Below are positions 1 to 13,497 of a stretch of DNA of 64,000 nucleotides, one piece after another. The first letter of the stretch is position 1, and each line of letters starts with the position of its first letter. Under the pieces are notes generated by a model. That model was not told the origin of the DNA. It ran no database searches and saw only the letters and a list, made by a program, of their open reading frames with translations. Origin of the DNA: Chrysomallon squamiferum (taxonomy: Eukaryota; Mollusca; Gastropoda; Neomphalida; Peltospiridae); NCBI GenBank assembly GCA_012295275.1, contig CM022672.1, positions 30,107,059 through 30,171,058 on the forward strand, in the 5' to 3' direction. A program made the translations under genes and the position numbers.

Positions 1-640
1 AACGACAGCTTATTTACAGGTCCATTTCCTCAAACGGATTTTATATATTTTTTTTATCTCTATAAATATATTTCCCGTTCCAGCTACTGCATACCCAGAC
101 GCTATTTACAAAGTAATTCTTACTGTTAAATCGGTTGTTTTGTCGATGACTATTTACTTACGACTGCGCGTATGAGACGGTGACCACAACAAGCATGCTT
201 AAGCAATTCAGTGAAGGAAATACGCTAGAAGTACCTACTCCTACGCAGCTGTGACGTGTGGAGACTGACGGTGGACACTACCTAGGCATCACAACGTGAT
301 GTTACTGATTACAAAACAAAGGAGAGGAAAATCGATATTTTCAAATCAAAATGATCTAGTAACGCCATCTTGTTGGTATGTACGTCATCTCGTTAATAAA
401 AAAAACATTTCCCTTCAGGAACTGTTTTCCCTCGAGATCGCTTCGCTGCTTCCGTAGATTGTCAATTTAAAACTGTTTCTCCTCTCCCCCCCCCACCTCT
501 CTTTTTAAAGGATGTAGTAAAAGAAGGAAACAGAGAAACGTTTACGAAATAAAATCAATAAATAAATAATTTGTACAACTCCTTCTCTGTGTTGCTCTAC
601 AAATTGTCTTAAAATTGAGTGTAAAATAATAGGAAATATA
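1..640. other. No gene recognised
   Basis: This AT-rich stretch has no coding signal that I recognise. It holds a CRE-like half-site (TACGTCAT) near 378-385 and short T and C runs around 485-505. Open frames across it are low-complexity shadows of the neighbouring tetranucleotide array. Confidence 0.6.
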
Positions 641-825
641 CAGATAGATAGAGAGGTAGGTAAGTAGGTAGACAGGTAGGTAGCTAGGTAGGTAGGTATG
701 TGGGTAGGTATGTAGTTAGACAGGTAGGTAGGTGGGTAGAGATATATATAGATAGTTAGATAGATAGATAGGTAGGTAGACAGATAGATAGGTAGGTAGG
801 TAGGTAGGTAGATAGATAGATAGAT

Positions 826-878
<53 letters not shown>
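641..878. repeat. (GATA)n/(GGTA)n/(GACA)n tetranucleotide array
   Basis: About 240 bp of interrupted GATA, GGTA and GACA tetranucleotides, ending in a pure GACA block. The Tyr/Leu/Ser-rich open frames on the minus strand here are translations of the repeat and not genes. Confidence 0.95.
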
Positions 879-1208
879 TGAAGGTAGCTGGGCATTCCAC
901 TCAGCTCATTTCCCATGAGCTTTTCTCTCATTCATTAGTTGTAAAATTTGTTAACACTATTATAGACTAAACTGAATCATTTTGTGTAAAACATTCAAAA
1001 CCAAAAATACGAACACATTCAAAATGTTGACTAATTCAAAACAAGGGGAAATTTACTGGGAGGAAATGCCCTATAATCTGATATATATATGCGCGCGCGC
1101 TTGTGTGTGTGTGTGCTTGAGGTATGCTGCTTGTGGTAGAAGAAGTAGTAGTAGTTGATCATATGATTTTTCTATATGAATAACGTTGTTGTTATTAGTG
1201 CTAGAACT

Positions 1209-1252
1209 GGTAGTAGTAGTAGTAGTACTCGTAGTAGTAGTAGCAGCAGCAC
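1209..1252. repeat. (GTA)n/(GCA)n trinucleotide repeat
   Basis: An interrupted trinucleotide repeat of mostly GTA units ending in GCA. Shorter GTA runs lie at 1142-1156. Poly-Ser and poly-Leu frames on both strands are artefacts of it. Confidence 0.9.
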
Positions 1253-1739
1253 TAATAACAGCAAAAAATGTAGTTGTAGTTTTTGTTTTTGTCGCTGTTT
1301 GTTTTCAATAAATGAGCTGATAACGACATTACTAACTTCTTTTATGATTACTATTATCATAATCCATTTCTTTCAATAATTTTTCTTTTTATTTATTTAT
1401 TTATTTTTAAACAAGAAATGTCTCGTGAATATGATGTGTACTGGATAAACTAACTACACTGAAATGATTCTCACTAGAAAGTTTCAGCAACGAAACGTGA
1501 GCTAATTAGAATCTGCAGATGCTTGCATTTTAATTAATTTCTATCGATCAAGATCTAAACTGTAATGATGGTTAAAGATAATGAGTTGACTAGACGTTAG
1601 TATCTACACTATTACACTTCCCCCATCCCTCTACACACACCCCCATGCCTATAATAAAAACTTTCTGTAAATGCACTCGGTTACCAGTATACTTTTATAA
1701 CTTATTGTTACAAGTATATACATTTTTGTTGTTATACAA

Positions 1740-2170
1740 GTAGACGTCATCGAGTCAATTCTTGGCAGGAATGGTGACGTCACCAACACGATACAGTTTC
1801 AATATTATCACAAGAGACGAATGAATATGGCGGCTCGATTAAATTAATTAAATTCGACTCCACTGAAAACACGGCGCATGTATACATTAGAGGAAAATGG
1901 TAAAAACAGCACAGACGCTGAAATAAAGGATCTCAGTTAATATTAGAACAGTTAACTATAACAACATATTGGACAGTTTGCCCTCTCGTTCAACTTTCCC
2001 ATTGTTTAAACTCGACCGAGGAGATTTTCTTTTAATATCCGTAAAAGTTCGTATCTCTTCGCAACAAAGCGCACTAAATCGTGCCGTTCCGCCACGGCTT
2101 ATGATGTCATTACGATCAACGTTGCTTTTATCTGCAGTCACAAAAGAGTTCGTGAGATCTCGCTAAATGT
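1740..2170. promoter_or_regulatory. Possible promoter or enhancer island with CRE and YY1-like sites
   Basis: This stretch is less AT-rich than its surroundings. It carries a perfect 12-bp palindrome GGTGACGTCACC (1773-1784), another GACGTCAT at 1743-1750, and a YY1-like AATATGGCGGCTC near 1826-1838. A CRE upstream of an ATGGCGGC element is a common arrangement at animal TSS regions. I see no convincing coding exon next to it, so it could equally be an enhancer or chance. Confidence 0.3.
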
Positions 2171-2469
2171 ATTTTGATCTTTTGACCTGGCTTCCGATCA
2201 GATGTGATCTTTTGTTTAAAAAATAAATAAAACAAAACAGGAAAGGTTTAAGAAGACAGGGAAAACCAATATCAAAGAAAGCACCAGTCTCTTAATTTCC
2301 ACAACTTTTTTGACAAAGAAAGGAAATTAAGTTGTTTTCCTTAGTATATTTTATGTTATTGTTTTTTAGGTGTGGATTTTGTTGTTGATGGTTTTGTTTT
2401 CTTGTTGGTGCATTTATTTTATTTTGTTAGATTTTTGTTGCTGTTGGTATTTATTATTATTGTTGTTTG

Positions 2470-2760
2470 TTTGTTTTTTTGTTTTTTTTTTTTTTTTTTT
2501 CTTAATTTATTTTGCTTTACTAACTAGGGTAAAATACATTGATTAAAAATTCATAATTATTCCTTCTAATGGCAAAAGAAGCATACACAGAACAAGAACA
2601 TCGTATAATAAGAAGAAGAAGAAGAAGAAGAACAAGAAGAACAAGAACAAGAACTTGGTTAACTGAATGAAATAAATGTCAATACAAACATTTAAGATAT
2701 TTTAATATTAACGTTTATTAGTGTCAAAAGCATCTGGTTTAATAATAATAATAATCTGGT

Positions 2761-2801
<41 letters not shown>

Positions 2802-2918
2802 TTGTTAATTGAACGAAATAAATGTCTTATAAACATTTAAAATATTTTAATATTAACGGTTATATTAGAATTCTAAATCTATCATTTTAGAAAAGATTCT
2901 GACGTAAAGTGCTAATTT

Positions 2919-2954
<36 letters not shown>

Positions 2955-3005
2955 TAATAATAATAATAATAATAATAAAACAAACAAACAAACAAACAAA
3001 CAAAT
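2470..3005. repeat. Cluster of simple repeats: T run, (AAG)n, (TAA)n twice, (CAAA)n
   Basis: It holds a T run (about 2484-2500), (AAG)n/(AACAAG)n (2612-2655), (TAA)n at 2741-2801 and again at 2921-2979, and (CAAA)n at 2980-3003. Unique sequence lies between them. The segments before the two TAA arrays share phrases such as ATTTTAATATTAACG, so the block is partly duplicated. Confidence 0.9.
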
Positions 3006-3010
3006 AGAAG

Positions 3011-3810
3011 AAGAAGATGTGTATTTAAACAAATATTCATTTAATGTAACTGGGGGAGGTTGTGAGGTCAGAGTCAACGTTTTAACACGGAAATCAAACT
3101 GCTGTATAAGGAGTGAACTGGAAGTCAGGAGGGAGACGTGATGGCTTGTAAAACACATAAAACGCCAGATTTCCCAGTTAGACGTGTAGTTAGTTCCGCC
3201 GACTGACTTCTCAGATACAGAGAGCCCTGGCAGTAAAATCGATCGCAGACGTAAAACACATCACACACTGGACACATTGCAGCGTTACGCTTCGTCAAAC
3301 ACACAATGTTTTTTTGTGTTTTTTAAAAATCCACTGACCGCCCGTCGTGTGTGCACCTCAGTGCTTGATTTATTGATTCACATTCGTTTTAGCGCATTAA
3401 CTCCGGTGCCCGGTCCTGGTCCTCATTTCTGACCCGTGTTTGGATTCCGGTTCGGGTTCTGTGACATGCCGGTAATTGAAAATAACACAAACCCATTTAC
3501 AAATTATACAAAGCCAAACTATAAGCTCTATGTTTAAAAAAAAAATAAAGTAAAAACCTTTTAAAAATGAAATTAAAGGGGAAAAAAGTAAGTTTTTTAA
3601 CAGATCGCTGGTTATTTGACAAGTACATTTACTCTATCAGTCCAATTAGAGGCTGACAAGACGTTTAACATGGACGTGGTTTGCCCTGTCAGCTTGAAAT
3701 GTAAAATTTGTTCTGTTTAACGACAGCACTAGACATCACTGATTAAGTTACCATCGTCGGATATTGGATGTCAGACTAATTCTGACGTAATTATTGTCTC
3801 CAATTAGTTG
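3011..3810. other. No gene recognised
   Basis: Mostly non-repetitive sequence, with a less AT-rich part at 3180-3480. I find no open frame with recognisable protein character and no RNA gene. Confidence 0.5.
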
Positions 3811-3813
3811 AAA

Positions 3814-3815
3814 TA

Positions 3816-3847
<32 letters not shown>

Positions 3848-3898
3848 AATTATTATTATTATTATTTTTATTTTATTTTTTTTTTTTTTTTTTTTTTT
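3814..3898. repeat. (TA)n, (TTA)n and T runs
   Basis: An AT-only composite low-complexity block: a TA dinucleotide run, a T run, TTA triplets, then a second long T run. Confidence 0.9.
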
Positions 3899-4235
3899 GT
3901 CTTTTGACCATCTTGTATTGCGTGAGAAGAAGAGAATAAGTATTTCCAAGTTAAGAATATTTAAAAAATATCATGAAAAATGAATTTCTGTTATGTTTAA
4001 AGTAAACAAATAAATAATTAATAACAGTGACTATGATGACATGAATAATAATAATTATTACTATTATAATTAAGGGTAATGATCACGGTGAAAACAACAT
4101 TACCAATAAAAACAGACGGCAACAAAATATCGTCAAAACAATAACTCAACGAAAAAAAAATAATAATAATAATAATAACAATGGAAACAAAAACATAATA
4201 GTAGCATCAAAAACAACAACAATAAGGACGACAAG

Positions 4236-4239
4236 TAAA

Positions 4240-4271
<32 letters not shown>

Positions 4272-4420
4272 GCTATGTTAAATAAACAGACATACCCTAA
4301 ATTATGTTACGAAAGTAGAAACAAAATGTCAAATATTGACATACAGTCACGTCATTAACGCTATTGTTCTCAGCCGTGACGTTACCATGACGACAACAGG
4401 ATACAAATGAGACGTCATCT
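4236..4420. promoter_or_regulatory. (GAT)n repeat followed by a cluster of CRE-like sites
   Basis: (GAT)n runs at about 4239-4270. After it, TGACGT-type sites recur within about 80 bp: CACGTCAT near 4349, GTGACGTTACC near 4376, and GAGACGTCATC near 4411. A cluster like this could be a cAMP/ATF-responsive element, but no gene start can be tied to it. Confidence 0.25.
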
Positions 4421-5157
4421 GTCAGTGATAACTCGCGGACTAATTAGCGACATTTCACTCGGGTGTTTACCTCCCACTCTAGGGGAGGGGGCTGGTAAGG
4501 ACAGGGGAAATTGACAGTGCTACCCTTTAACTGTTCTCTTGCTTTTGTACAAATCACGTTTTGTGTAAATCATCTTGTCCAATGACGATTAATGTGTAAA
4601 ACCAGAGTGAAGAAATCGTGTCTAACTTTATAAATTTAAAATGGAGATTATTTATTTGTTTGTTTGTTTCTTTCTTTTATTATATTTTTCAATATTATCA
4701 ACATTATTTATTTAATTAATTAATTTTTCATTTACGTTTCTCTGTCTTTTATTTTATTTTATTTTTTTCGTTTTTTTTTATTTTTTTTTTTTTTAATATA
4801 AATCTATATAGGAATAGTCGGGATATAATGAGAAATAGAGGTATGATGAAGCTATGCGGATTTATTGCATTATCGTCTCCGATGTCCATTCAAATATTCA
4901 CTCCTAAGTATACGGGTACAGAGACACTAAGTTTATTAACGTTGCATCCATTAACATACTTTAAAGGAAAGAAAGTAAGAAAAACAGTCAACAGACTGAC
5001 AGTCACACAGAGATAGATAGATAGAAAAGAAAAAGACAGACAACAATTAGTATAAAGGCTGTTTCTTATGAAATTACAGTTCCACAGTAGATTCAGTTCA
5101 AAAATAGTCAAATGAAAAAAAAACATCTATTGGAAGTACAAAACATATTTTATTTTC

Positions 5158-5163
<6 letters not shown>

Positions 5164-5197
<34 letters not shown>

Positions 5198-5898
5198 CGC
5201 ACACACACACATTGTTTTGGGTTTTGTTGTTGTTTTTGTTTAGGTTTTTTTTTTTTTTTTTTTTTTTTTTGTTTTTTGGGGCCGGTTTGTTGTTATATAT
5301 ATATAAACCGCTAATAATGTGACTATTACGATACTCTGTAAAGATAAGGAAGGAAAGCAAGAATAAGATAATTAACATCAGGGATTCTTCTATCACAGAC
5401 TGGCCACAGAAAGGAACACTTTCGATATTGTATATATATATATAATTAAATAAAAATGTATTTCATACTACAATTGTTGATAGTTATATAAATATGGAGA
5501 ATTTAGAATTATGAAACTAAAATAAAAACTTGTCTCCGGTTCCTTTTTTACATTGCTTTCTTTTTCTTTCTTTTTTTTTTTCTTTCTTTCTTTCTTCTTT
5601 CTTTCTTTCTCGCTTTCGCTTTCTCTCTCAAAGCCTGCGCGTCTGCGCGTGTGTGTGTGTGTGTGTGTGTTGGAGTGTATTTCCTAACAATCAGTTAATT
5701 TGCTCACCATATCAGCCACAATAATCCATAATTCTGCTGCGAGTGCTAAAGGGTTAAAATGATGTATTCATCTGGTTTGAATCCCAGAAGGCATTTTTCT
5801 CATTAGTCACAAGTTTAACATATGTGTTCTCTTATTTTGAAATGCTGTTAAGCTGGCATGAAACACGTGACAAAACACTGTGCAGGTTTTATAGATTC

Positions 5899-5972
<74 letters not shown>

Positions 5973-5973
5973 C

Positions 5974-6013
<40 letters not shown>
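5164..6013. repeat. Cluster of (CA)n, T run, (CTTT)n, (GT)n and (GA)n microsatellites
   Basis: (CA)n at 5164-5210 is followed by a T run at 5246-5270. (CTTT)n at about 5557-5612 is followed by (GT)n at 5650-5670. A long (GA)n occupies 5903-5970 and 5977-6013, split by a 6-bp interruption. Arg/Glu and Ser/Leu frames here are repeat translations. Confidence 0.95.
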
Positions 6014-6015
<2 letters not shown>

Positions 6016-6895
6016 TTGGGATGCGATATTAAAAAGCAACATGAAACGTTCTTTTATCATAACATTTTAGTGGAAAACATTTTTTTCCCATTTGCAGCAA
6101 GAAATCGGTTATTAATATTTTTCCCACTAACACTACGAAAACATTGTCATATAATCGGGCAGACAGAGGATACTAACTGAAACAAAAAGAAACAAAAAGG
6201 TAAAAAAAGAAAATCCTCGTTAGGGACCGATCCCAGAACGTCGGTGATATCACAGCAGTTTCTTTTACAACTAGAATATCCATTTCCAAAACGTATAGAA
6301 ATCACGTTGTCGTGCAGTTTTGCGTTTTAACATGAGAGTGCCATTTAGCGGAAAATATCTGTCGGAGTTTATCGAATAAGGATTGTTGGATTAAGAAGAA
6401 ACTTTCTAACCAATCGGATTAACTTGACGTTCAGCAGCACTTGAACACGTGATTGTCATGTGATAAACAAATCTTTGGTTAGATTCAGACAGACAGACAG
6501 ACATAGGACTTCTTGTTCAGTGCCTTGTTACAAGCAAATAAACAAACAAACAAACAAACAAACAAATAAAGAAATAAAATTTATGTCTATAATTTGAAAA
6601 AAATTAATTTCTTTTTTTTTTAGTATAATCAGTATATTAGGTTGGCCTGTCTGTCTGCCTACGCACATATTTATGTGTGTGTGTAAGTATGTTTGTATGT
6701 ATGTGTATGTCTGTATGTATGTGCGTATGTGTGTGATAGTGTTTTAATGTATGTATATATGTATGTATTTCATTTATGCATGCATGTGAATAGGTATATA
6801 CATAGAGATTTGTATGCAAAGATGATACAATTCATCAACTGATAGATTTAAATGATCATCATCATCATTATATTATTATTATTATTATTATCATT

Positions 6896-6963
<68 letters not shown>

Positions 6964-7282
6964 TAATTAATTGATTAAACAATTAATTAAGATGTTATCT
7001 AAAATTTAACCGTTTATGCCAACTTCAGTTCCAATTCTTGTAACCAGGTAAAAGTAACTAGCTGCTGTAATTTTTCGCCAAAGTCGCGCATGCGTGCTTT
7101 CTTTCGTGATTTAATTTTGCTGCAGATCTCAGTCACAGGTTGTAAAAGCGGCATTAAAGTGTTAGAACGACGACACACGACACAGCATCTCAAATGTTAC
7201 ATTTGAAACCAAGCGATTAATTCAACTTGACACCAGTGCAGTAAAAATATCGTAGCGGCAGCTAAAAAATACCACGGACTGT
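6014..7282. other. No gene recognised; (CAAA)n, (TATG)n and (TTA)n repeats
   Basis: Contains (CAAA)n at 6536-6568, a TATG/TGTG-rich part at 6680-6790, and a (TTA)n array at 6866-6963. The unique sequence at 6020-6480 and 7000-7260 holds nothing I recognise. Confidence 0.6.
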
Positions 7283-7683
7283 TTGGGGTTTTGTTTGTTG
7301 CTGCTGTTGCTGTTGTTGATTTGTTTGGTTTTTTTGTTGTTTTTTTTGTTTTTTTACTTGTTTTGTTTCATTGTTGGGGTTTCTTATCGTTGTTGTTCTT
7401 GTTTGATTATTTTTGGTGTTTCTTGGGGGTTTTGTTTGGGGAGTGTTGTTTATATGTGTATTAATTTGTTTTATGTCATTTTAGTTTACTTCACTTTACT
7501 TTACATTATTTTATTTTATTTATTATTTTACAAATAGCAGTTTTATTGCTGTTGCTGATGCTAATGTTGTTCGTCGTTTTTCTTTAATTTATATTTATAT
7601 TTGCTTTTGTTTTGTTTTGTTTTTGGATTTATATATTTTTTCAATTTTATTTATTTATTTATTTATTCTTTCGTTTTCTTTTT

Positions 7684-7726
<43 letters not shown>

Positions 7727-8420
7727 CCTGTCAAACAAACAATACATCCAATGGGTTTTTTCTATACAGTTGGGATCTTATATTTGTTTCTTCGTAAATC
7801 TATTTATGTACATGTTACATGAAACACATGTTTTAGGATTACGATGTAACGAACAATGCATCCGCCAAGACTGACATTAAAAAAAAAAAAAAAATAAAGA
7901 CGCATAATAATAAAATAAAAAAAATAATAAAATAAAAAATTATAACAATAGAAATAAAAATATATATTAAAAAATCATTTGCATGCTTTTAAAAAAGCAA
8001 TTGTTAAGAAAGAAAGAAAGAAAGAAAAAAGAAAGAAAAAAAAAAAAAAAAGAAAAGGATGAAGGAAAAGGAAAATGGTAGAAGAAATTGTTTAATGAAA
8101 GAAAGAAAAAAGAACAGTAATAGAGAAAAACTATACAACAAAGAAAGTAATAAACCAAAAAATGAAAAAGCGTGAAAGACGCAAAAGAATAAAAAGAACG
8201 ATCGTAAGAAAAAAAAAATAAAAATCAGAAAGAAAGGAAGAAAGTAACAAAAAAAGAACCTGAAAGAAATAAAGACAAATAATGAATCAAATAACTAGAA
8301 CTTAAGAATACAAGAAAGAAAGAATGAACGATCTAACAAACAGAATAAACAAAAGAATGCAGGAAAAGGAAAAAAAAAAAAAAAAACAGGAAATAAAAAT
8401 TAGTAATAAAATATAATTAA
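7283..8420. repeat. Low-complexity T/G-rich block, (GT)n, then A-rich (GAAA)n block
   Basis: TTG/TTT-rich sequence at 7283-7690 gives way to (GT)n at 7688-7722. After about 130 bp it becomes almost pure A/G (GAAA-like) from 7878 to 8400. Frames rich in Phe, Leu and Val are composition artefacts. Confidence 0.85.
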
Positions 8421-10084
8421 ATTTTATAGTCATTGTAAAGAAGATTCGTTTAAAACAGAAATGAATATAGTTTTTTGCTATATCTAGTCCCAGCAAATGA
8501 TATACGATATATCAAACAACTTGGTTTAGATATTTTTTTATAGCACATAAAAATAAAAACCTATTCCCTTCTGCTAATCGTTAACAGATTTGAACAATAG
8601 ATGTAAGTAATTATTTTTCTTTTTTTGTATCTTTATTAGGTTAATATCAAATTCGTATGTCCAAAACTTTATATTTTGAGTTTGATGTCCCAGTGAATGC
8701 ATGCATGATTGCACACGTCTGTGTATGGAGCTGTCTGTGTGCGTGTGTCTGTCTGTGTGCGTGTGTCTGCGTGTTTCGGAACCAGGTCATCTGATAAAAG
8801 ATGATATATCCACAATGTAGAAAAAGCACAGCTACAACTGTCAAAGAATATGATTTCCCAGATAACTCGAAAAATTATAGTACTGATTTTAATGATGTTA
8901 ACTTTAAAATGATTTGAGTTGTAACAAAATAATTATTCGTTTCATTCAAAGTCTTACCTTATTTTCCAAATTTTTTAATCTTTAATATGATAACTGACAA
9001 CCAAATTTCTGTCAGACGCCGTGAACTAAAGTAATTTTGAAATAATTCAGTTTGCCATATTTTCTATTGGAGGCTTTATTCCTTTTTCTTCTTCTCTTCT
9101 TTTCTTTGTTCTTACTTTTATTTTTTCATTATTTTTTAAACTTTTTGATTTTTTTTATCCTCTCTTTTTTCTAAAGTTATTTTATTAATATTTTATTATT
9201 ATTATTTTATTCTTTCTTTATTTCTTTTTGTTAATTCTTGTTGTAAGTGCTATTTGTATTTCTATCTTCTTTTTTTTTTTTTCATTTTTGAATAGTATAT
9301 TTGTTTTACGTATAGAGTGTTTCATTCTTTCAAAACGTATATTTCTATAAACGTTTTATAACACCATTATTTACAAAAATGAAATCTGATTAAAACTGAC
9401 ATTAAAAACAAAGCAATATTTACAAAATAAGAAATAATATCTTATTAATTTAATATTTTCTACAAATATAAAATTATAAAAATGTTTATGTAGGCAACTC
9501 AGGTTGTTAACAACTGTAATAATATAATCAACTGCTAATAATATTCTGCATCGATAAGCGTAAATAATAATAATTATAATAATAATAATAATAATACAAT
9601 TAAAAACAGTAACATATTATCTAGAACACGAGAATATCAAAACATCTAATTGTTAATGAAATATTTTAACCAAATTTAATATTAAAACTTCGTAACACTT
9701 AATATATATATATTTTTTATTATTATTATTATTTTTTTTTTTTTTAAATCTCACATAAATAAATGTTATTCTATATAAAACAGTAAATGTTGTAAATAAA
9801 ACGCTATTGTGCCAAATACTTCCATTAAAGATTTTATACCTTCTAATGGGACTCATAAATGATTCGAAAATCTTTTAAATAAAATTGTACCAGATAGGAA
9901 AGTTTGATCACGTTAAAAACTTTATGAATATAATCAAATGTTTAATCCAATCAATGTACAAATAAAAAATTTTAAATAATAAAATAATCAAAAGCAATTA
10001 TAAGATGAAAATCAGGAGCTAATAGTCTTATATTTGGATAATTAAAACGTATATGTGTGATGTATGTGTTCGAGAATGCGTATT

Positions 10085-10085
<1 letters not shown>
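8421..10085. other. No gene recognised
   Basis: AT-rich, mostly non-repetitive DNA with short T and TAA runs (9264-9285, 9566-9596, 9719-9745). No coding or RNA gene signal found. Confidence 0.6.
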
Positions 10086-10134
<49 letters not shown>

Positions 10135-10455
10135 GGTAGACTGTATAAATAGGTGTTTAAATAAAAGTGCTTGTAAGTGCGTCTGAGTGAACGTACGTGT
10201 CACAGCAGTACATAATTGTAGGTGTATGCTGGCATATCGGTATTTAAAAGCAAAAGTAAACAAATGTTATAATTTAAACTATAACAAATCGTATTTTATA
10301 ATGACTGAAATGTTAAATGAATTTGTCATCCTAGTTTTTCCTTGATTTCTTTTTTCTTTTCCTTATATATATATATATATATTATGTATTTTTATTTTTT
10401 TTTTTTTTTTTTTTTTTTCTCTTTCTCTCTTATTTTTTCTTTCATTAATAATAAT

Positions 10456-10498
<43 letters not shown>

Positions 10499-10500
10499 TA
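10086..10500. repeat. (GT)n, (TA)n, T run and (TAA)n
   Basis: (GT)n at 10086-10133, (TA)n at about 10365-10382, a T run at 10393-10419, and (TAA)n at 10447-10497, separated by unique sequence. Confidence 0.92.
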
Positions 10501-11699
10501 AACACATTCATAATCTTATCATTCATTTCTTAACCATCAGGAATATTAACATTTCACCTTTATAGAAAAGATTCAAAATTAAACATCATCAATAATAAAT
10601 AACTTTATGCGCTCACCTGAGAACAGCGACGTGACACTAACAAATATCCACATTATTCACAAACTCTGCTATATCCGAGAGCAATAAAATTAAATTCATG
10701 AGGAATCAAGCTGAATATCAACTTGTACTTTATTCTTTCGCCTGATTATCTTCGAACATGTCGTCTGCCAATGTGATTGTGCTCGCGCAGTCAATGAGGC
10801 ATGCTGTAAAACAGACGGCAGGAGTTACCCGCCTTTTGTTACCAGATAAATTCCTCCACACAACTTCAGCCGATCGTCCAACCAATGAGACGGTCGTTTC
10901 AGAATTGGCTGGTGCTCTAGTAAAAGGGCCGGAGTTACTACGCTGGCATGTCGTTAAGTAACGATGGCGTGATGTCTCATTCGAGAAGCTTTCGATGTAA
11001 TCCAAACCGGAAAAATATTACAACGTAGTTGTTTCGGAAATTTGTTTCTAATTATGCGATCGATCGTTATTAGAGTAGATGAAAATGTATGAGAGGAAAG
11101 CAGAGGAGACGTTGTGTTAGATACTCCATTATTTGGCAGACAGAAAGACAATGGATATTAGAAATGACGTTAATAACTTTTATATAAATCGGTGACGAAT
11201 TGCATAGCAACGGCCAGTCACTTATATTCGGTAATTTTTTTATACTTATTCTGTTGCGTTACTTTCTTTTATTTTTATTTCTTTTATTTTCTTTTATTTT
11301 ATTTTCCCGAATTTACTCTTCTTTTTTTTTTTTTTACCTTCTTTTTTTTTTAAATTATTTTTATGTAAAAAAAAAAAATAAATAAATAAAAAAAAGAAAA
11401 AAAGAAGAAAAAAGTAAAAGAAAAAAACTTTCAAATTTTACTTGTCTTTCTTCGGAAATTCGTTAACAAAAAAAAAAAAAATAATAATAATAATTGTGAT
11501 AAATTCTAAGAATAATGAGTTAATCACTGGCAGAGTTGATACATATATCATTCTGTCATCATTTCCGCCAGAATCTTGGTGTTATCATCACAGAAAAACA
11601 GCAAACTGACTGCTGCCTTATTTTCTTCTTATTATTAACAAAACCTAGAACAATCGGAACAATCCGTTTCAATTATATAACATATATTTAAACTGTGTA
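10501..11699. other. No gene recognised; less AT-rich island at 10600-11150
   Basis: Sequence from 10600 to 11150 is less AT-rich and open on both strands for 65-90 codons, but the frames match no family I know and lack splice context. It may be a conserved non-coding element or promoter. The part at 11250-11500 is T- and A-rich low complexity. Confidence 0.4.
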
Positions 11700-11711
11700 T
11701 CACGCACGCAG

Positions 11712-11744
<33 letters not shown>

Positions 11745-11772
11745 ACACACACACACACACACACACACACAC
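11700..11772. repeat. (CA)n microsatellite with CG-rich lead
   Basis: CACGCACGCAGACACACGCG grades into (CA)n, which has one interruption. Confidence 0.93.
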
Positions 11773-12497
11773 TTTGAGACCAGCAAATTTCCAAGAAAAT
11801 GAAACAAAGAAATATTTCGCGAAATATTGCTAGTTAAACTTGTTAAACAGTAACTTGTAAAACATACAGATTTCGTTTACTTCAAAATGGAAATTGCGCG
11901 AAATTTAATGGCGGGGACTATCCCATGAAATCGCTTGACACGTGCAGGTCGCAATGCTGCGAGAAATGTACTAACGTGTCCGTTTCTGAGGTTTTGGAAT
12001 GTAAGGATAGTTTTAACCCTTAACCTGCTGGTTAAATAAAAGCTGTCAGTGTCTACCAATATACAAATGACCCAGTATTGATAAACCTAGACACAGATCA
12101 ACCAGTTTAAATGCTGCTTGCCCATTGGAAAGTGGGTAACTCACATTTTTGTTATTTCTGATACTCGGTCACGAATATGCATACACGCGCACACACGCAG
12201 ACATGTAACCATTTTTGCGCCCATACATAAAATGTGTGCGATATTACGACGCGGTTTCGTTTTTATACAGTTATTATATCCTATTGTACCTCGAAGCCGA
12301 TTTTATAATTTGATTTTAAATTAAATAAATCGTAAATATTTAAGTAAACAAATTTAAGAAAACAAATAATAATAAGAATAATAATAATAATAATATTTTT
12401 TTTTTTTTTTTAAATAAAGTAAACTAAAAACAAATAAAAAATTCAATAACTTTCCCAATCGTACATTAACCTTTTGTTTTCCTTTCTGACATTATTA

Positions 12498-12522
12498 TGA
12501 CGTCATGCAATTGTTACGTCAT
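12498..12522. promoter_or_regulatory. Paired CRE-like sites
   Basis: A perfect TGACGTCA at 12498-12505 is followed after 8 bp by TTACGTCAT (12514-12522), in unique AT-rich sequence. This is the third such cluster in the gene-free left part of the window. Function is inferred only from motif identity. Confidence 0.3.
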
Positions 12523-12863
12523 ATTGGGAAAAATTCGCAATGAGTTTATTCAGAAGACTTGTCAAGGCAAGTATTTTACTATTTACAGTTCATACAGATA
12601 AATATTTCACAAACAGTATTATTACTTTACATACAGTTATATGCCATTCTGGTTGTATTCATTTTAATATTTCTATTATTTATTCATTTATTATTATCAT
12701 TATTATTATCATGATCATCATCATCACCATTATTATCTTTCTGGTTATCTACCTAGCTACCTACATACTTATGTATATACCTTTGTCTAGATTTAAGTAT
12801 ATACGTTCATCCATCTGTTTTATACCTATCTGTATGCCTCCATGTCCTTACATCCATCTCATT

Positions 12864-12866
<3 letters not shown>

Positions 12867-12954
<88 letters not shown>

Positions 12955-13497
12955 GTCTCTTTAAATTTCAGTGTCAATTTTCTTTTTACAACTACCATTA
13001 CAAAACATTTCATTGTTCATAAAAATAAACACGTCCTTCGGCTTGATGCGGAAATCACATTTTCAAAACTTTAGTTCAAAATGTAATTTTAAATAAAAAC
13101 TCAACCCGTTACCATGGAAATCGTTTTAACAGAGGTTCAGATGGTTCTTTATTGCGGTTTCCAATTGGACAATGACGAATCAATAGATTCCACGCTGTAC
13201 TAAAACCAAACCAATGGAAGTTGCAAATCGGATTAAGCGTAGTAGTTGTCGGAAAGACGTTGTCCATGTTGTTCAGTTCGTCATTGTAGGTGAAACAAAG
13301 AAGAAAACACTAAATGTTCTTTATTAGAAATAATCCCAAACTTCGAATGGGATGGTTCGTTTTATTTCAATTTCGTTCACTGTGATTTATACTGCACTTG
13401 ATTCACTTTGAAAAAAAAAAAAAAAAAAAAAAAAAAATTAACTGCGTTTTAACAGTTACAGGAGGAATGTTTGAACTTTTAAAGCGTGGTATGTGAA

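Noticed and set aside
505-931. Tyr/Leu/Ser-rich minus-strand frames
   Set aside because: Translations of the GATA/GGTA array.
5770-5790. GGTTTGAATCCC resembling a tRNA B box, and similar hits near 59150
   Set aside because: No A box at the right distance and no cloverleaf could be drawn, so neither a tRNA nor a SINE can be supported.
5824-6180. Frame with a long Arg-Glu repeat
   Set aside because: Translation of the (GA)n microsatellite, with no flanking protein character.
10730-11005. 91-codon minus-strand frame in a less AT-rich island
   Set aside because: No recognisable domain and a fully open frame on the other strand as well; base composition explains it.
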